Below, one piece after another: positions 1 to 9,322 of a stretch of DNA of 64,000 bases (positions are counted from its first letter, which is position 1; every line of letters begins with the position of its first letter). Origin of the DNA: Marivivens sp. (GTDB lineage: Bacteria > Pseudomonadota > Alphaproteobacteria > Rhodobacterales > Rhodobacteraceae). Where the stretch lies: positions 1 through 64,000 of the forward strand of contig JAHEBU010000001.1 in the NCBI GenBank assembly GCA_024642115.1, read 5' to 3'. The notes under the pieces are model-generated. The model worked only from the letters and a program-made list of their open reading frames with translations. It did no database searches and was not told the DNA's origin. Position numbers and translations under genes: made by a program.

Positions 1-144
1 GATTCCAGGGTCGCCCACCACTCCCAACTTACATCGACAACCGTGACAGGAATTTGGGATATGGCATTATGCTGATCTCTACCAAGGGTGCTCGTGTCTG
101 TGTCAACATCCGACCAATCGTTCAGGCCCAAGAGCAATAGTCCT

Positions 145-351
145 TCAGGATCGCGCGCGCCTGATCACTGACGCGATCAGGATCGCAATGCAACCGATCA
201 GCAGCACAGCGGCTGATATCAACGGGCCGACGTGCGCCAGTTTCGTCATGGCCGTGACCACAAAGATCAGGCCGACGATTTGCAAGGCGAGGTTGCCATC
301 GTCAACAAACAGGCTCAGCAGTTCAGCAAGAATGGATTTGACAAGGCTCAT
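145..351 (-). CDS. Small two-helix membrane protein, last gene of the RND operon
   Basis: The 68-aa product has two clear hydrophobic segments (about residues 20-37 and 41-62) and ends in a basic RRARS tail, so it is probably an inner-membrane protein. Its ATG overlaps the stop codon of the preceding COG4280-like gene in an ATGA arrangement, which implies translational coupling and membership of the efflux operon. I do not recognise the family. It could be an accessory subunit of the neighbouring membrane protein, but that is inference from position only. The 144 bases to its left, up to the window edge, show nothing I can identify. Confidence 0.7.
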   Translation of the reverse strand: MSLVKSILAELLSLFVDDGNLALQIVGLIFVVTAMTKLAHVGPLISAAVLLIGCIAILIASVIRRARS

Positions 352-1097
352 GACGGACGTCCTGCCAAGGGGGCGGCCTTGCGCGCAAGCGACACGGCGA
401 TCGCCGATGTCATCCCGAGGATCGCCAGGATGCCCAGTAGGGCAAGGTCAGCCCCCGGCCACTCGGCCCCGATCCCTTCGCCCAGCCAGAACACACCAAA
501 CGAAGTCAGCATCAGCCCGACTGCAAATTTCAGCGCATTTTCCGGGATTTGCGTCAGTGGGCGATGCAAGGCGGCGCCTACGATCATGACCAAGACGACC
601 GCCGCCAACGCCCCCAGCCCGGCATACAGCGTCAACCCGCGGGCCGTGCCCACGGCGATCACGATGAACACGACCTCGACCCCTTCCAGCAACACGGCCT
701 TGAACGCGGCAAGTCCCGCCAGATAGTCGGCTTTGCGCTCGGCGGCCTGCCGGGCAAGCAGATCGGTTTCCTTGGCGAATTCCTGGGCTTCGTCGTGCAG
801 GGGGATGATCCCTGCCGACCTCAGGATCGCTTTGCGCAGCCACCGCATGCCAAACAGCAGCAACAGCACCCCAACGACGAATTGCATCAGGTGGATGGGG
901 ACAAGGGCGATCAGTGGGCCAAAGGCCAGGACCAGCACCACCAACAGCGCCAGCGCAAGCCCCGCGCCGATCAGCGCGGGCCGCCAACTGCGTGTAATCC
1001 CGACGGCCAGGACGATCGTGAACGCCTCGACCACTTCGACCAGTGACCCAAGAAAGGACGCCGATACTGTCGAGACAAGAGCTGTGGTCGTCGTCAT
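348..1097 (-). CDS. COG4280-like multispanning membrane protein
   Basis: This 249-aa polytopic protein has an internal two-fold repeat. The segment SLVEVVEAFTIVLAVG near residue 18 is echoed by VLLEGVEVVFIVIAVG near residue 135. Each half holds about three helices, and a charged stretch (about 100-125) links them. The paired acidic Glu-Val motifs inside helices suggest cation handling, as in other two-fold membrane families, but the COG4280 family has no established function that I know of. It overlaps the RND pump gene upstream by ATGA and the 68-aa gene downstream by ATGA, so it is the third gene of a four-gene coupled operon. Confidence 0.75.
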   Translation of the reverse strand: MTTTTALVSTVSASFLGSLVEVVEAFTIVLAVGITRSWRPALIGAGLALALLVVLVLAFGPLIALVPIHLMQFVVGVLLLLFGMRWLRKAILRSAGIIPLHDEAQEFAKETDLLARQAAERKADYLAGLAAFKAVLLEGVEVVFIVIAVGTARGLTLYAGLGALAAVVLVMIVGAALHRPLTQIPENALKFAVGLMLTSFGVFWLGEGIGAEWPGADLALLGILAILGMTSAIAVSLARKAAPLAGRPS

Positions 1098-4000
1098 GAA
1101 AGCCCCGTTTCCGGTTGATTGGCCCCGACCGTATGGGTCAGGAACCGCCGCGCCCGATCCTTGAGCCCGTTGATGACCGTAAACAGCGACGGGACAAAGA
1201 CAAGCGACAGCACCGTCGACAACAACAGCCCGCCAATCACGGCAACGGCCATAGGCGCACGGAATTCTCCGCCAGCCCCGATGGCAAGGGCCGAGGGCAT
1301 CATCCCGGCAGCCATGGCGATGGTCGTCATAACGATTGGCCGGGCGCGTTTGTGACCAGCCTCAAGCATTCCCTCGACCGGAGTATGTCCATGTTTCATC
1401 GATTCGACGCCGAATTCCACCAACATGATGGCGTTCTTGGTGACGATCCCCATGAGCATCAGAAACCCGATAAAGACCGACAGCCCAATGGCGTTGCCCG
1501 TAATGTAAAGCGCCAGAATAGCCCCACCAATCGACAGGGGCAGCGACAGCAGGATGGTAAAGGGGGTCACAAAGCTCCCGAACAGCAACACCAGCACAAC
1601 ATAGACCAGCATGATCCCCGCCCCCATGGCGAGACCAAAACTGGTGAAAACCTCGGCCATCACCTCGGCGTCACCCGACGCCTGAATGCGCGTCCCCTGC
1701 GGCATGGCCGTGGCCGTGGGCAGCGCGTTGATCTGTTGCAGCGCAGGTCCAAGGATCGCGCCAGGGGCCAGATCCGCCTCGAGCGTGATCCGCATCTGAC
1801 GGTCATAGCGTGCAATCGTGCTGGGTCCGGAGCCGAGCGAGATATCGGCCACCGTCGCCAGTGGCACCAACGTCCCGCTGGCCGTGGGTACACGCTGGTC
1901 CGCCAACAGTTCGAGATTGCGCCGCGTCCGTTCGGCCATCCGCACCACGACCGGAATCTGCCGTCCATCAACCGAGAATTTGGCGAGGTTGGCGTCGCTG
2001 TCCCCCAGCGTGGCAATCGAGATGGTCGAAGCCAGATCGCTGGCCGTGATCCCCAGTTGGGCGGCAATGTCGGGTTTCGGCGTCACCCGGATTTCGGGAC
2101 GTGACAGGGCAGCAGCATTAGAAATGTTGCGGATCGAGGGGACGCTGCGCATTTCCTCGGCCAACCGGCTGGCTGCGGCGGTCACGGCCAACTCGTCCTC
2201 GCCCAGAACGGCCAAGGTGATGTCGCGCGCGCCGTTACCGGCCAGAAAGTTGATCCGGGCATCGGGAATGTCGGTCAACAGCCCCCGCATGTCCTGCGCG
2301 ATTTCCTGCGATGACCGGGCGCGGGTGGATTTGTCGCCCAGCGTCACGGTGATGTTGGCGCTGGCAATATCCGATGTGCCCCCTTCGACAAAGACGTGCT
2401 GCACCTCGGGGATGACGGCAACGCGCTGGCCGATGTCATCGGTCAACGCCCGGGTATCGGACAGCGTCGAGCCGGGAGGCAATTCGACGCTGAGCGAGGT
2501 CCGCCCTTCGTCTGCGTCGGGGATAAAGGTGGTGGGAAGCAGCGTGGCCGAATAGATCGACCCGGCAAAAATCAACAGCCCCAGAAACAGGGTGATCCCG
2601 CGATTATGCAATGTCCAGTTCAACATCCGCATGTAGCCACGCATCAGCCAGCCATCGGGTTTGTCCGATGTATCGGCCTCGTCTTTGAGGAAATAGGCCG
2701 CGATCATGGGCGTGATCAGCCGCGCGGCCAGAAGCGAGAACAGGACCGCCACCGCAACCGTCAGGCCGAATTGCCGGAAATATTGCCCGGCGATCCCGGC
2801 CATGAAGCTGACAGGGGCAAAGACGGCGACGATAGTGAACGAAATGGCAATGACGGTCAGGCCGATTTCGGTCGCGGCCTCTTCGGTCGCCTCGAATGCA
2901 GGGCGGCCCATACGGATGTGGCGGACGATATTCTCGATCTCGACAATCGCGTCGTCCACCAGGATCCCCGTCACCAGCGTGATCCCCAGCAGGCTGACAG
3001 TGTTGAGCGAGAACCCCAGCAGGTCCATTACAAAGAACGTCGGGATGATCGAAAGCGGAAGGGCAACGGCGGTAATCAGTGTCGCCCGCCAGTTTCGCAG
3101 GAACAGGAACACGACGATGATGGCAAGAGCGGCCCCTTCGTACAGCGTCTCCATCGCGCTTTCGTAGTTGCCTTTGGTGTATTCGGTCGTGTCGTCGATC
3201 ACGGTGATGGACACGTCCGGATAATCCTTGGCAAAGGCGGCGAGCCTGGCCCGCACGCCTTCAGCCACACTCAGGTCCGAGGCGCCCGAGGCGCGGAATA
3301 CCCCAAAGGCCACGACAGGTTGTCCGTCGAGCGTGGCATAGCTGCGTGCCTCGGCCGGGCCGTCGATGACCTCGCCCAGATCGGACAGTTTGATTGTGCG
3401 CCCACCGGGCAACGACAATGGCGTGTTGGCCAGATCGGTGATCGTGGCCGCCTGCCCCAAGGCGCGGATATTGAACTCCTGCCCGCCGATGTCGCCGCGC
3501 CCGCCGCCCAGGTCGATGTTGGTCGCGCGGAGCTGGCGGCTGACGCTGGCTGCCGTAATGCCCAGCGCCAGCAGGCGGTCCGGGTCCAGTTCCACCTTGA
3601 TCTCGCGGTCGGCCCCGCCCAGACGACTGATCTTGCCCAGTCCCGCCACCCCCTGCAATTCGCGGGCCAGCGTGTCGTCGACGAAATAGGACAACTCTTC
3701 AATGCTGCGGGTCGGATCGGTGACGGCATAGGTCATGATCGGGATGCCGGTGATGTCGAGCCGCTGCACATCGGGGGCAGAGATCGAATCGGGCAGCGTG
3801 CCCCGCACCCGCGCCACCGCATCCTTGACGTCGTTCAACGCCCGATCGGAATTAGTGGACAGCTCGAATTCGACCGTTGTGGCCGACACGGAATCGGACA
3901 CCTGCGACGTGATGTGCTTGACCCCCGTGATCCCGGCGATGGCGTTCTCGATCGGTTTTGTGACCTGTGCCACCATTTCAGACGGGGCGGCACCGGCCTG

Positions 4001-4150
4001 CGCGACGGACACCGTCACGATAGGAATGTCGATGTTGGGAAACTGGGTGACGGGCAGGCGAAAGAACGACACCAGCCCCACCACGCAGAACACCAGAAAC
4101 ATCGCGATGGGCGGCACCGGGTTGCGGATGGACCAGGTCGACATGTTCAT
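1094..4150 (-). CDS. RND-family efflux pump, inner-membrane subunit (AcrB-like)
   Basis: This 1018-aa protein has the length and architecture of hydrophobe/amphiphile efflux RND transporters: an N-terminal helix, a large periplasmic porter domain, a block of helices from about residue 335, a second porter domain and a second helix block. The proton-relay motif GILVDDAIVEIENI is intact, with the Asp pair at about 399-400. Such pumps use the proton gradient to expel drugs, dyes or lipophilic compounds through a tripartite complex. The adaptor gene lies immediately upstream with an ATGA overlap. No outer-membrane channel gene is present in this cluster, so a TolC-like protein encoded elsewhere is presumably used. 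The substrate is unknown. Confidence 0.95.
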   Translation of the reverse strand: MNMSTWSIRNPVPPIAMFLVFCVVGLVSFFRLPVTQFPNIDIPIVTVSVAQAGAAPSEMVAQVTKPIENAIAGITGVKHITSQVSDSVSATTVEFELSTNSDRALNDVKDAVARVRGTLPDSISAPDVQRLDITGIPIMTYAVTDPTRSIEELSYFVDDTLARELQGVAGLGKISRLGGADREIKVELDPDRLLALGITAASVSRQLRATNIDLGGGRGDIGGQEFNIRALGQAATITDLANTPLSLPGGRTIKLSDLGEVIDGPAEARSYATLDGQPVVAFGVFRASGASDLSVAEGVRARLAAFAKDYPDVSITVIDDTTEYTKGNYESAMETLYEGAALAIIVVFLFLRNWRATLITAVALPLSIIPTFFVMDLLGFSLNTVSLLGITLVTGILVDDAIVEIENIVRHIRMGRPAFEATEEAATEIGLTVIAISFTIVAVFAPVSFMAGIAGQYFRQFGLTVAVAVLFSLLAARLITPMIAAYFLKDEADTSDKPDGWLMRGYMRMLNWTLHNRGITLFLGLLIFAGSIYSATLLPTTFIPDADEGRTSLSVELPPGSTLSDTRALTDDIGQRVAVIPEVQHVFVEGGTSDIASANITVTLGDKSTRARSSQEIAQDMRGLLTDIPDARINFLAGNGARDITLAVLGEDELAVTAAASRLAEEMRSVPSIRNISNAAALSRPEIRVTPKPDIAAQLGITASDLASTISIATLGDSDANLAKFSVDGRQIPVVVRMAERTRRNLELLADQRVPTASGTLVPLATVADISLGSGPSTIARYDRQMRITLEADLAPGAILGPALQQINALPTATAMPQGTRIQASGDAEVMAEVFTSFGLAMGAGIMLVYVVLVLLFGSFVTPFTILLSLPLSIGGAILALYITGNAIGLSVFIGFLMLMGIVTKNAIMLVEFGVESMKHGHTPVEGMLEAGHKRARPIVMTTIAMAAGMMPSALAIGAGGEFRAPMAVAVIGGLLLSTVLSLVFVPSLFTVINGLKDRARRFLTHTVGANQPETGLS

Positions 4151-5289
4151 GGGCGGACCTCGGCCTGAACCGGGGTCACTTTGTCGCCCGACCGGAAAAA
4201 GCTGCCGGCGCGTTCAATCACCACGTCGCCCTCGGCCAACCCCGACAGGATTTCCCGCTGGCCGTTTTGCAGGATGCCCGCGACCACAGGGACCTGTTCG
4301 ACTGTCCCGTCAGTGATGCGCTGAACATATTGTCCATCTGCCCCGGACAGAACCGCACTGGCCGGAACGGTCAGCGCGGTTCGCTGATCGGTGACCACGG
4401 TCGCCCGGGCAAACAGGCCCGTATGCAGCGGCGTGTCGTCGTCGATGGCGACGCGGATCAGCCCCAGCCGCGTGACCGGATCGACGACCGGTGAAATCAG
4501 GCGGACATGGCCGTTCAGGACACCCATGCCGGGCACATCAACTGTCGCCTTGTCGTCCTCGCTCAGGCTGGGCAGGTCGGTTTCGATCACCTCGGCCTCG
4601 ACCTCGATATCGCCGCCAGTGGCAAGGGTGAACAGCGCCTGCCCGCCTGCCGTGCTCAGCGCGCCGATGCGTGCCGTCCGCTCCAGAACTGTTCCCGACA
4701 CGGGCGCCTTTATCTCGGTCCATTCCAGATCCAGTTGCGCCAGCTCCAGCGCCGATTGAACCTGTTCTTTCCGGGCCTGAGCCGACGCGAGGGCCGCCTG
4801 CGCCGAACCCACCGCCGCCGCCGCACTGTCTGCCGTGGCCGTGGCCTGATCCAGCGCCGATTGCGCTGCATCCCCCCGTGTGCTGAGCGCGCGGGTCCGC
4901 TCCAGCGCCTGTCTGGCTTGCCGTTCTGTGGCCTCGGCCGACGTGAGCTGGCTTTGAGCCTGCGCGATCCCGGCATCTGCGCTGGCAAGGTTCGCCTGCG
5001 CCTGGGACAACTGCGCCTGCATCGCGGTCTTGTCGAGCCGGACAAGCACCTGCCCCTCTTCGACGTGGTCGCCGACATCCACCAGGATCTCGGTAATCTC
5101 GGGTCCGGATACCTTGGCATAGACCTGCGCCTGTTCACGCGCAATCAGCGTACCGGGGGCGGTGACGGTCAGGGTCAGGTCAGCAGACACGACCGTGGCG
5201 ACGGTGACTGGGGCGCCTGCCTCCTGTGCCAAGACGGCAGGAAGGGATGTGAATCCAAGGATCGTCGCGAGGGCAATACGTTTAAACAT
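4147..5289 (-). CDS. RND efflux periplasmic adaptor (membrane fusion protein)
   Basis: This is a 380-aa HlyD/AcrA-type adaptor. I place the start at MFKRIALATILGF because it opens a typical signal peptide (cleavage near VLAQ) and the upstream in-frame codons add nothing conserved. A biotinyl-lipoyl-like segment (around GDHVEEGQVLVRLD) is followed by a long Ala/Gln-rich alpha-hairpin (about residues 85-185), then the second lipoyl half, beta-barrel and membrane-proximal regions. It bridges the RND pump and an outer-membrane channel. It is the first gene of the four-gene operon. The promoter must lie in the short gap after the degP terminator. Confidence 0.93.
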   Translation of the reverse strand: MFKRIALATILGFTSLPAVLAQEAGAPVTVATVVSADLTLTVTAPGTLIAREQAQVYAKVSGPEITEILVDVGDHVEEGQVLVRLDKTAMQAQLSQAQANLASADAGIAQAQSQLTSAEATERQARQALERTRALSTRGDAAQSALDQATATADSAAAAVGSAQAALASAQARKEQVQSALELAQLDLEWTEIKAPVSGTVLERTARIGALSTAGGQALFTLATGGDIEVEAEVIETDLPSLSEDDKATVDVPGMGVLNGHVRLISPVVDPVTRLGLIRVAIDDDTPLHTGLFARATVVTDQRTALTVPASAVLSGADGQYVQRITDGTVEQVPVVAGILQNGQREILSGLAEGDVVIERAGSFFRSGDKVTPVQAEVRP

Positions 5290-5372
5290 GAGACTGGCCT
5301 GCTGGGTCGCAAAACACGGCGACAATCTAGGTCACATATCACGACCACAATGACAGTTCGACCGTGCCGACA

Positions 5373-5403
5373 AGAAAAAGCCCGGGCGACCACCGCCCGG
5401 GCT
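5373..5403 (-). terminator. Rho-independent terminator of the DegP gene
   Basis: Read on the minus strand, a perfect 10-bp G+C-rich stem (AGCCCGGGCG / CGCCCGGGCT) with a 5-base loop is followed directly by TTTTCTT. It sits 24 bp after the protease stop codon and just ahead of the efflux operon, so it insulates the two units. Confidence 0.9.
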
Positions 5404-5426
5404 GCTGACATGGGATTCGGGTGCGC

Positions 5427-6995
5427 TCAGACCTGACCGACCGGCACCCCGACAAAGATCTGGTTGCCGCCCCGGTCCACCAGCATCAGCACGGATTTCT
5501 TGCCCGCGTTGGTCGCTTCGGTCAGTGCCTTCTGCATGTCGTCCACGCTGCCGACCGGCTGGGTGTTGACCGACACGATCACGTCGCCCTGTTGCAATCC
5601 GCTGTCGGCAAGGTTCGACTGCGGATCGATGCCCATGATGACCAGCCCATTTTCGGTGTCCGGCAGGTTCAACTGCTGACGCAGTTCAGGGGTCAATTGC
5701 GACAGGTTCAGACCAAGGGCAGGGACATCGGTCCCCGACGGAGCTTGCGCGGCGACCGCAGGCTTGATCGCGTCGTCCGCGGGCAGCGAGGCAAGCGTCA
5801 CCGTCAGGTCAATCTCGGCCCCATCCCGCCAGACGCCCAACTTGCCCGATTTACCCGGATCAAGGTTCGCCACATCGCGGGACAGATCGCGCGAAGTGTC
5901 GATCTTGGTCCCGTCCAGCGAGACGATGACGTCCCCAACCTTGAGCCCTGCGGCCGCGGCCGGTGTCCCGTCATTAACCTGCGCCACCAGCGCCCCGTGC
6001 GGGCTGTCCAGCCCCACCGCGTTGGCGATGTCGGCGGTCACGTTCTGGATCTGCACACCTAGATAGCCACGCTCGACATGGCCATTGGCCTGAAGGTCGG
6101 CCACGATGGTCTTGGCCATGTCGGACGGAATTGCAAAGCCAACCCCGACGTTGCCGTCATTGGGCGAATAGATCGCGGCGTTGATCCCCACCACCTGGCC
6201 AGCGGTGTTGAACAGCGGACCACCCGAGTTGCCGTGGTTAATCGCCGCGTCGATTTGCAGAAAGTCGTCATAGGGTCCATTGTGCAGGTCACGGCCACGG
6301 GCCGACACGATCCCGGTCGTTACGGTTGTCCCGATTCCAAAGGGGTTACCGATGGCCAGAACTTGGTCACCCACCTGCGTCGCATTGGAATCGCCCCAGG
6401 CCACGGTCGGCAGGCCGGTCGCATCAATCTTGATCACGGCAAGGTCGGTCTTGGGGTCGGTGCCGACCAGCGTGCCGGGCAATTCACGCCCGTCATCCAG
6501 CGTGACCGTGATCTTGGTCGCCTGGTCGATGACGTGGTTATTGGTCACGATAAAGCCGTCCGGGCTGATGATGAAACCCGAACCCAGTGCCCGTGCGTCC
6601 TGTTGTGGTTGCTGCGGCACGCCCTGGGGACCCATCGGCCCCATCTGGCTACCCGGTCCACCGGGGCCAAAGAACTGGCGGAAGAACTGGTCAAAGGGCA
6701 TCTGCTGTGGGCCGCCCTGACCAAAATTCTGACCGAAATTCTGGTTGGGCGACATCGGTTCGCCCTTTGCCAGCTTGGGCGCACCCATTTCGGTCATGAT
6801 GGTGACAACCGCGGGCTTGGCCAACTTGACGATTTCCGAATACGATCCTTCGGCGGTCAGCAGGCTGTGCGGGGCGGCCATAGTCTGGGCATCGACCGCG
6901 CCTGGAAAGGGAATGACCGTGGCCGACACGGCCACTGCGGCGACACCGGCCAGCAACAGGGACCGGGCGCGGCGGGAGATGGGGGAGATCTGCAT
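5427..6995 (-). CDS. degP: DegP/HtrA-type periplasmic serine endoprotease
   Basis: This 522-aa Do-family protease has a signal peptide (MQISPISRRARSLLLAG..., predicted cleavage near VDAQT), a trypsin-like domain and two PDZ domains. The catalytic triad is visible as His154 (TNNHVID), Asp184 (KTDLAVIK) and Ser257 (GNSGGPL). A Gln/Met/Pro/Gly-rich loop (about 80-135), which contains the FGQNFGQ repeat, precedes the catalytic core and corresponds to the regulatory LA loop. The start codon is chosen for the signal peptide; an in-frame upstream ATG at 7133 would add 46 residues of low-complexity sequence. Its role is degradation and chaperoning of misfolded envelope proteins. It is followed by its own terminator. 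Confidence 0.95.
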   Translation of the reverse strand: MQISPISRRARSLLLAGVAAVAVSATVIPFPGAVDAQTMAAPHSLLTAEGSYSEIVKLAKPAVVTIMTEMGAPKLAKGEPMSPNQNFGQNFGQGGPQQMPFDQFFRQFFGPGGPGSQMGPMGPQGVPQQPQQDARALGSGFIISPDGFIVTNNHVIDQATKITVTLDDGRELPGTLVGTDPKTDLAVIKIDATGLPTVAWGDSNATQVGDQVLAIGNPFGIGTTVTTGIVSARGRDLHNGPYDDFLQIDAAINHGNSGGPLFNTAGQVVGINAAIYSPNDGNVGVGFAIPSDMAKTIVADLQANGHVERGYLGVQIQNVTADIANAVGLDSPHGALVAQVNDGTPAAAAGLKVGDVIVSLDGTKIDTSRDLSRDVANLDPGKSGKLGVWRDGAEIDLTVTLASLPADDAIKPAVAAQAPSGTDVPALGLNLSQLTPELRQQLNLPDTENGLVIMGIDPQSNLADSGLQQGDVIVSVNTQPVGSVDDMQKALTEATNAGKKSVLMLVDRGGNQIFVGVPVGQV

Positions 6996-7194
6996 GGCAT
7001 CATCCAACGAGACGGGTTCCTCTGAACCGCAGGGTGTGCGGTGGGCGTCTGCCTGCCCCGGTCTCGCATCGGAGCATGGACGCACTTGCTGAATATGTGA
7101 AACAGCGGGCTGCCCGTGAGGGGGTTGCAACAATCGTCACGCCCTTGTGCTGCACCCGTGAAGGCGCGTGTGCCGAATATCGCAAGATGTGGCT

Positions 7195-8316
7195 TTACGG
7201 TTCCTCGGCACCATTTAGCCAGCCGCTGAACGCCAGGTCGTCGTCCAGAACGATCAAGTCACTCGTCTGCCGCCCGACAAGGGTCGCAAGATCGTAGCGA
7301 CCGATCACCGCAGCCGGAACCGTGACCGCCATCCGTAGTGCTTGCTCGGGCGAAATACCCACTTGGCCGACCAGTCGCACGACCGACTGCGCCATGGTCA
7401 CATGCGCCCCGGCCAGCGCCCCCTCGTCATTTACCAGCTGTCCGGATTCGAGGTGAACATCGCGTCCATACAGCAAAAAACGATCCGGCCCTCCGACAGT
7501 GGGCATGGCGTCAGACACCAGAAACATACGGTCCGCCACGGGCCGCGCCCGGATTGCCAGCCCCACCATCTCGTCTGCCACATGGATGCCATCGCAGATG
7601 ATCCCGGCATACGCGCGTGAATTGATGGCGGCCCCCACCACCCCCGCGGCGCGTCCCTGCATAGGGGACATAGCATTGAAAAGATGGGTGAAACAGGTGA
7701 CCCCCGCCGCCAAAGCTGCCTGCACGTCGCTGGCTGTCGCATCGCTGTGGCCAATCGACACGACAGCCCCGGTTGCGGCCAACTCAGCAATCTGTGCCAC
7801 CGTCGCCGCCTCCGGGGCCAACGTGATCAGGACGGGGATATCGCGGGACCGAAGCCCCCTGACCAGCGCAAGGGTCTGCCCATCCATGGGGCGCACGAAC
7901 CGCTCTGCATGGGTGCCGCGCCGGACGGTGCTGATATGCGGCCCTTCGATATGCAGACCCAACAGGCCCGGCATCCCCCAAGCCCGCGACACGGCGGCGG
8001 CAGCCTCGGCCGCCACTTCGGGTGCGTCGGTGATGACGGTGGGCAGGATCCCACCTGTGCCAAAGGTCCGGTGCGCGGCAACGATGGTTGCGATCCCCTC
8101 GGGGGTCGGGTGGGCGTTGAACAACACGCCTCCGCCGCCATTGACCTGCACATCGACAAAACCGGGGCTGACGAGCCCGGCAACAGGTCGAACCTGCGCG
8201 CCCTCCGGTACCGCCCCCATAGCCACGACTCTCCCCATGTCCAGACACAGCGACTGCCCTAAGCGCAACGTTTGGCCGTCAAAGATCGCATCGGGCGTTA
8301 TCCACCGGGCAGTCAT
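7195..8316 (-). CDS. nagA: N-acetylglucosamine-6-phosphate deacetylase
   Basis: This 373-aa amidohydrolase removes acetate from GlcNAc-6-P in amino-sugar catabolism and cell-wall recycling. Family marks are visible in order: DVQVNGGGGVLFN, the metal-site segment LHIEGPHIS, GHSDATASDV, THLFNAMSPMQGR, DGIHV and the catalytic SDAMPTVGG. It overlaps nagK by four bases (ATGA), so kinase and deacetylase are made together: kinase makes GlcNAc-6-P and NagA deacetylates it. No nagB (deaminase) and no GlcNAc transporter is in this cluster, which favours a recycling role or completion of the pathway elsewhere. Confidence 0.94.
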   Translation of the reverse strand: MTARWITPDAIFDGQTLRLGQSLCLDMGRVVAMGAVPEGAQVRPVAGLVSPGFVDVQVNGGGGVLFNAHPTPEGIATIVAAHRTFGTGGILPTVITDAPEVAAEAAAAVSRAWGMPGLLGLHIEGPHISTVRRGTHAERFVRPMDGQTLALVRGLRSRDIPVLITLAPEAATVAQIAELAATGAVVSIGHSDATASDVQAALAAGVTCFTHLFNAMSPMQGRAAGVVGAAINSRAYAGIICDGIHVADEMVGLAIRARPVADRMFLVSDAMPTVGGPDRFLLYGRDVHLESGQLVNDEGALAGAHVTMAQSVVRLVGQVGISPEQALRMAVTVPAAVIGRYDLATLVGRQTSDLIVLDDDLAFSGWLNGAEEP

Positions 8317-9221
8317 CGGCGGGCCTCTTGAAGGGCTGCATAGGCCGCACCGCGGGCTCCGCTGGCCTCGCCCGCCTGCGCGAGCACGATCCGAGGAATC
8401 GAGAAGCCGTCCAGTTGTGCCCCCCTCAGGGCAACAGTCAGATCATCCGTAAGCCCAACAATCTGCGATAGCCCGCCGCCCAACACGATGACGGCAGGAT
8501 CGACTGTGCAGATCAGAGTCATCATCAGGTCGGCGACAACGGCGCACCAGACCTGCCACACCTCTTGGGCTGCGGGGTCGATATACCGGGCGGCCACAAG
8601 TTCGGGCACGGTCAGGGTGCGCCCCAGCATCGCCTCGCTCAGCCGGGACAGACCCGGACCGCTGATCAGCGTCTCATGACACCCCCTGCGCCCGCAGCCA
8701 CAGGCCACAACCGGAAGCCCGTGTTCGACGACAATATGAGCCGGGGCGGCCGAATGTCCTACCTCGCCGCCCACAGCCGACAGGCCACTCACCAACCGCC
8801 CGTCGATCACCACGCCCCCGCCCGTCCCGGTGCCCAGGATGATGCCGCAAGCCGGAGAGAATCCGCGGGCCGCGCCAAAGACGGACTCGGACAGGATGAA
8901 CGCCTTGGCATCATTGAGAAAGGTAATCGACCGTCCGGCCTGAACGGCCACATCTGCCGGAAACGGCTTTCCGGTGATCGGCAGATTGCCTGCAAGGGCC
9001 AGCCCGCTGGCCGGATTGATAAGGCCCGCCGACCCCAGGCCAATGGGCAGGCCGTCCCCGCCGACACTTTCGACCCAGCCGACCAGATCGGCAATCGCCC
9101 TGACCAGCCCGTCATAATCGCGCGGCGTTTCTGTCCGCCTGCGCGAGGCGACCTGCCAGTCGGCGCCAAACACCTGCGCCTCGATCTTGGTCCCGCCCAG
9201 GTCAATCCCTGCCGCAATCAT
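8313..9221 (-). CDS. nagK: ROK-family N-acetylglucosamine kinase
   Basis: This is a 302-aa ROK sugar kinase. The start at MIAAGIDLGGTKIEA places the phosphate-binding DLGGTK motif at the N-terminus as in relatives; the upstream in-frame ATG at 9248 adds only nine residues. It has the ROK zinc site (CGCGRRGCHE) and the GTGTGGGVV loop. It probably phosphorylates GlcNAc with ATP. The sugar assignment comes mainly from its translational coupling to nagA; glucokinase or ManNAc kinase activity cannot be excluded from motifs alone. Confidence 0.88.
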   Translation of the reverse strand: MIAAGIDLGGTKIEAQVFGADWQVASRRRTETPRDYDGLVRAIADLVGWVESVGGDGLPIGLGSAGLINPASGLALAGNLPITGKPFPADVAVQAGRSITFLNDAKAFILSESVFGAARGFSPACGIILGTGTGGGVVIDGRLVSGLSAVGGEVGHSAAPAHIVVEHGLPVVACGCGRRGCHETLISGPGLSRLSEAMLGRTLTVPELVAARYIDPAAQEVWQVWCAVVADLMMTLICTVDPAVIVLGGGLSQIVGLTDDLTVALRGAQLDGFSIPRIVLAQAGEASGARGAAYAALQEARR

Positions 9222-9322
9222 CCCGTCACCTGATTTGACCCCAGGCACTTGCGCCCGACGCCGATAGAGCCCGAAATGCGAGGAAGGGTAAAGTCGCCTG
9301 CACCCCGTCCGGCCTGCGGCAG

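Noticed and set aside
2396-4168. Long plus-strand open frame (590 codons) opposite the RND pump gene
   Set aside because: It is antisense to a clearly conserved transporter, its composition is Arg/Gln/His/Asp-rich as expected for a G+C-rich shadow frame, and it has no family features.
7034-7297. Plus-strand 87-aa open frame between degP and nagA
   Set aside because: It overlaps the degP leader and the 3' end of nagA, has no ribosome site, and reads as antisense-type sequence.
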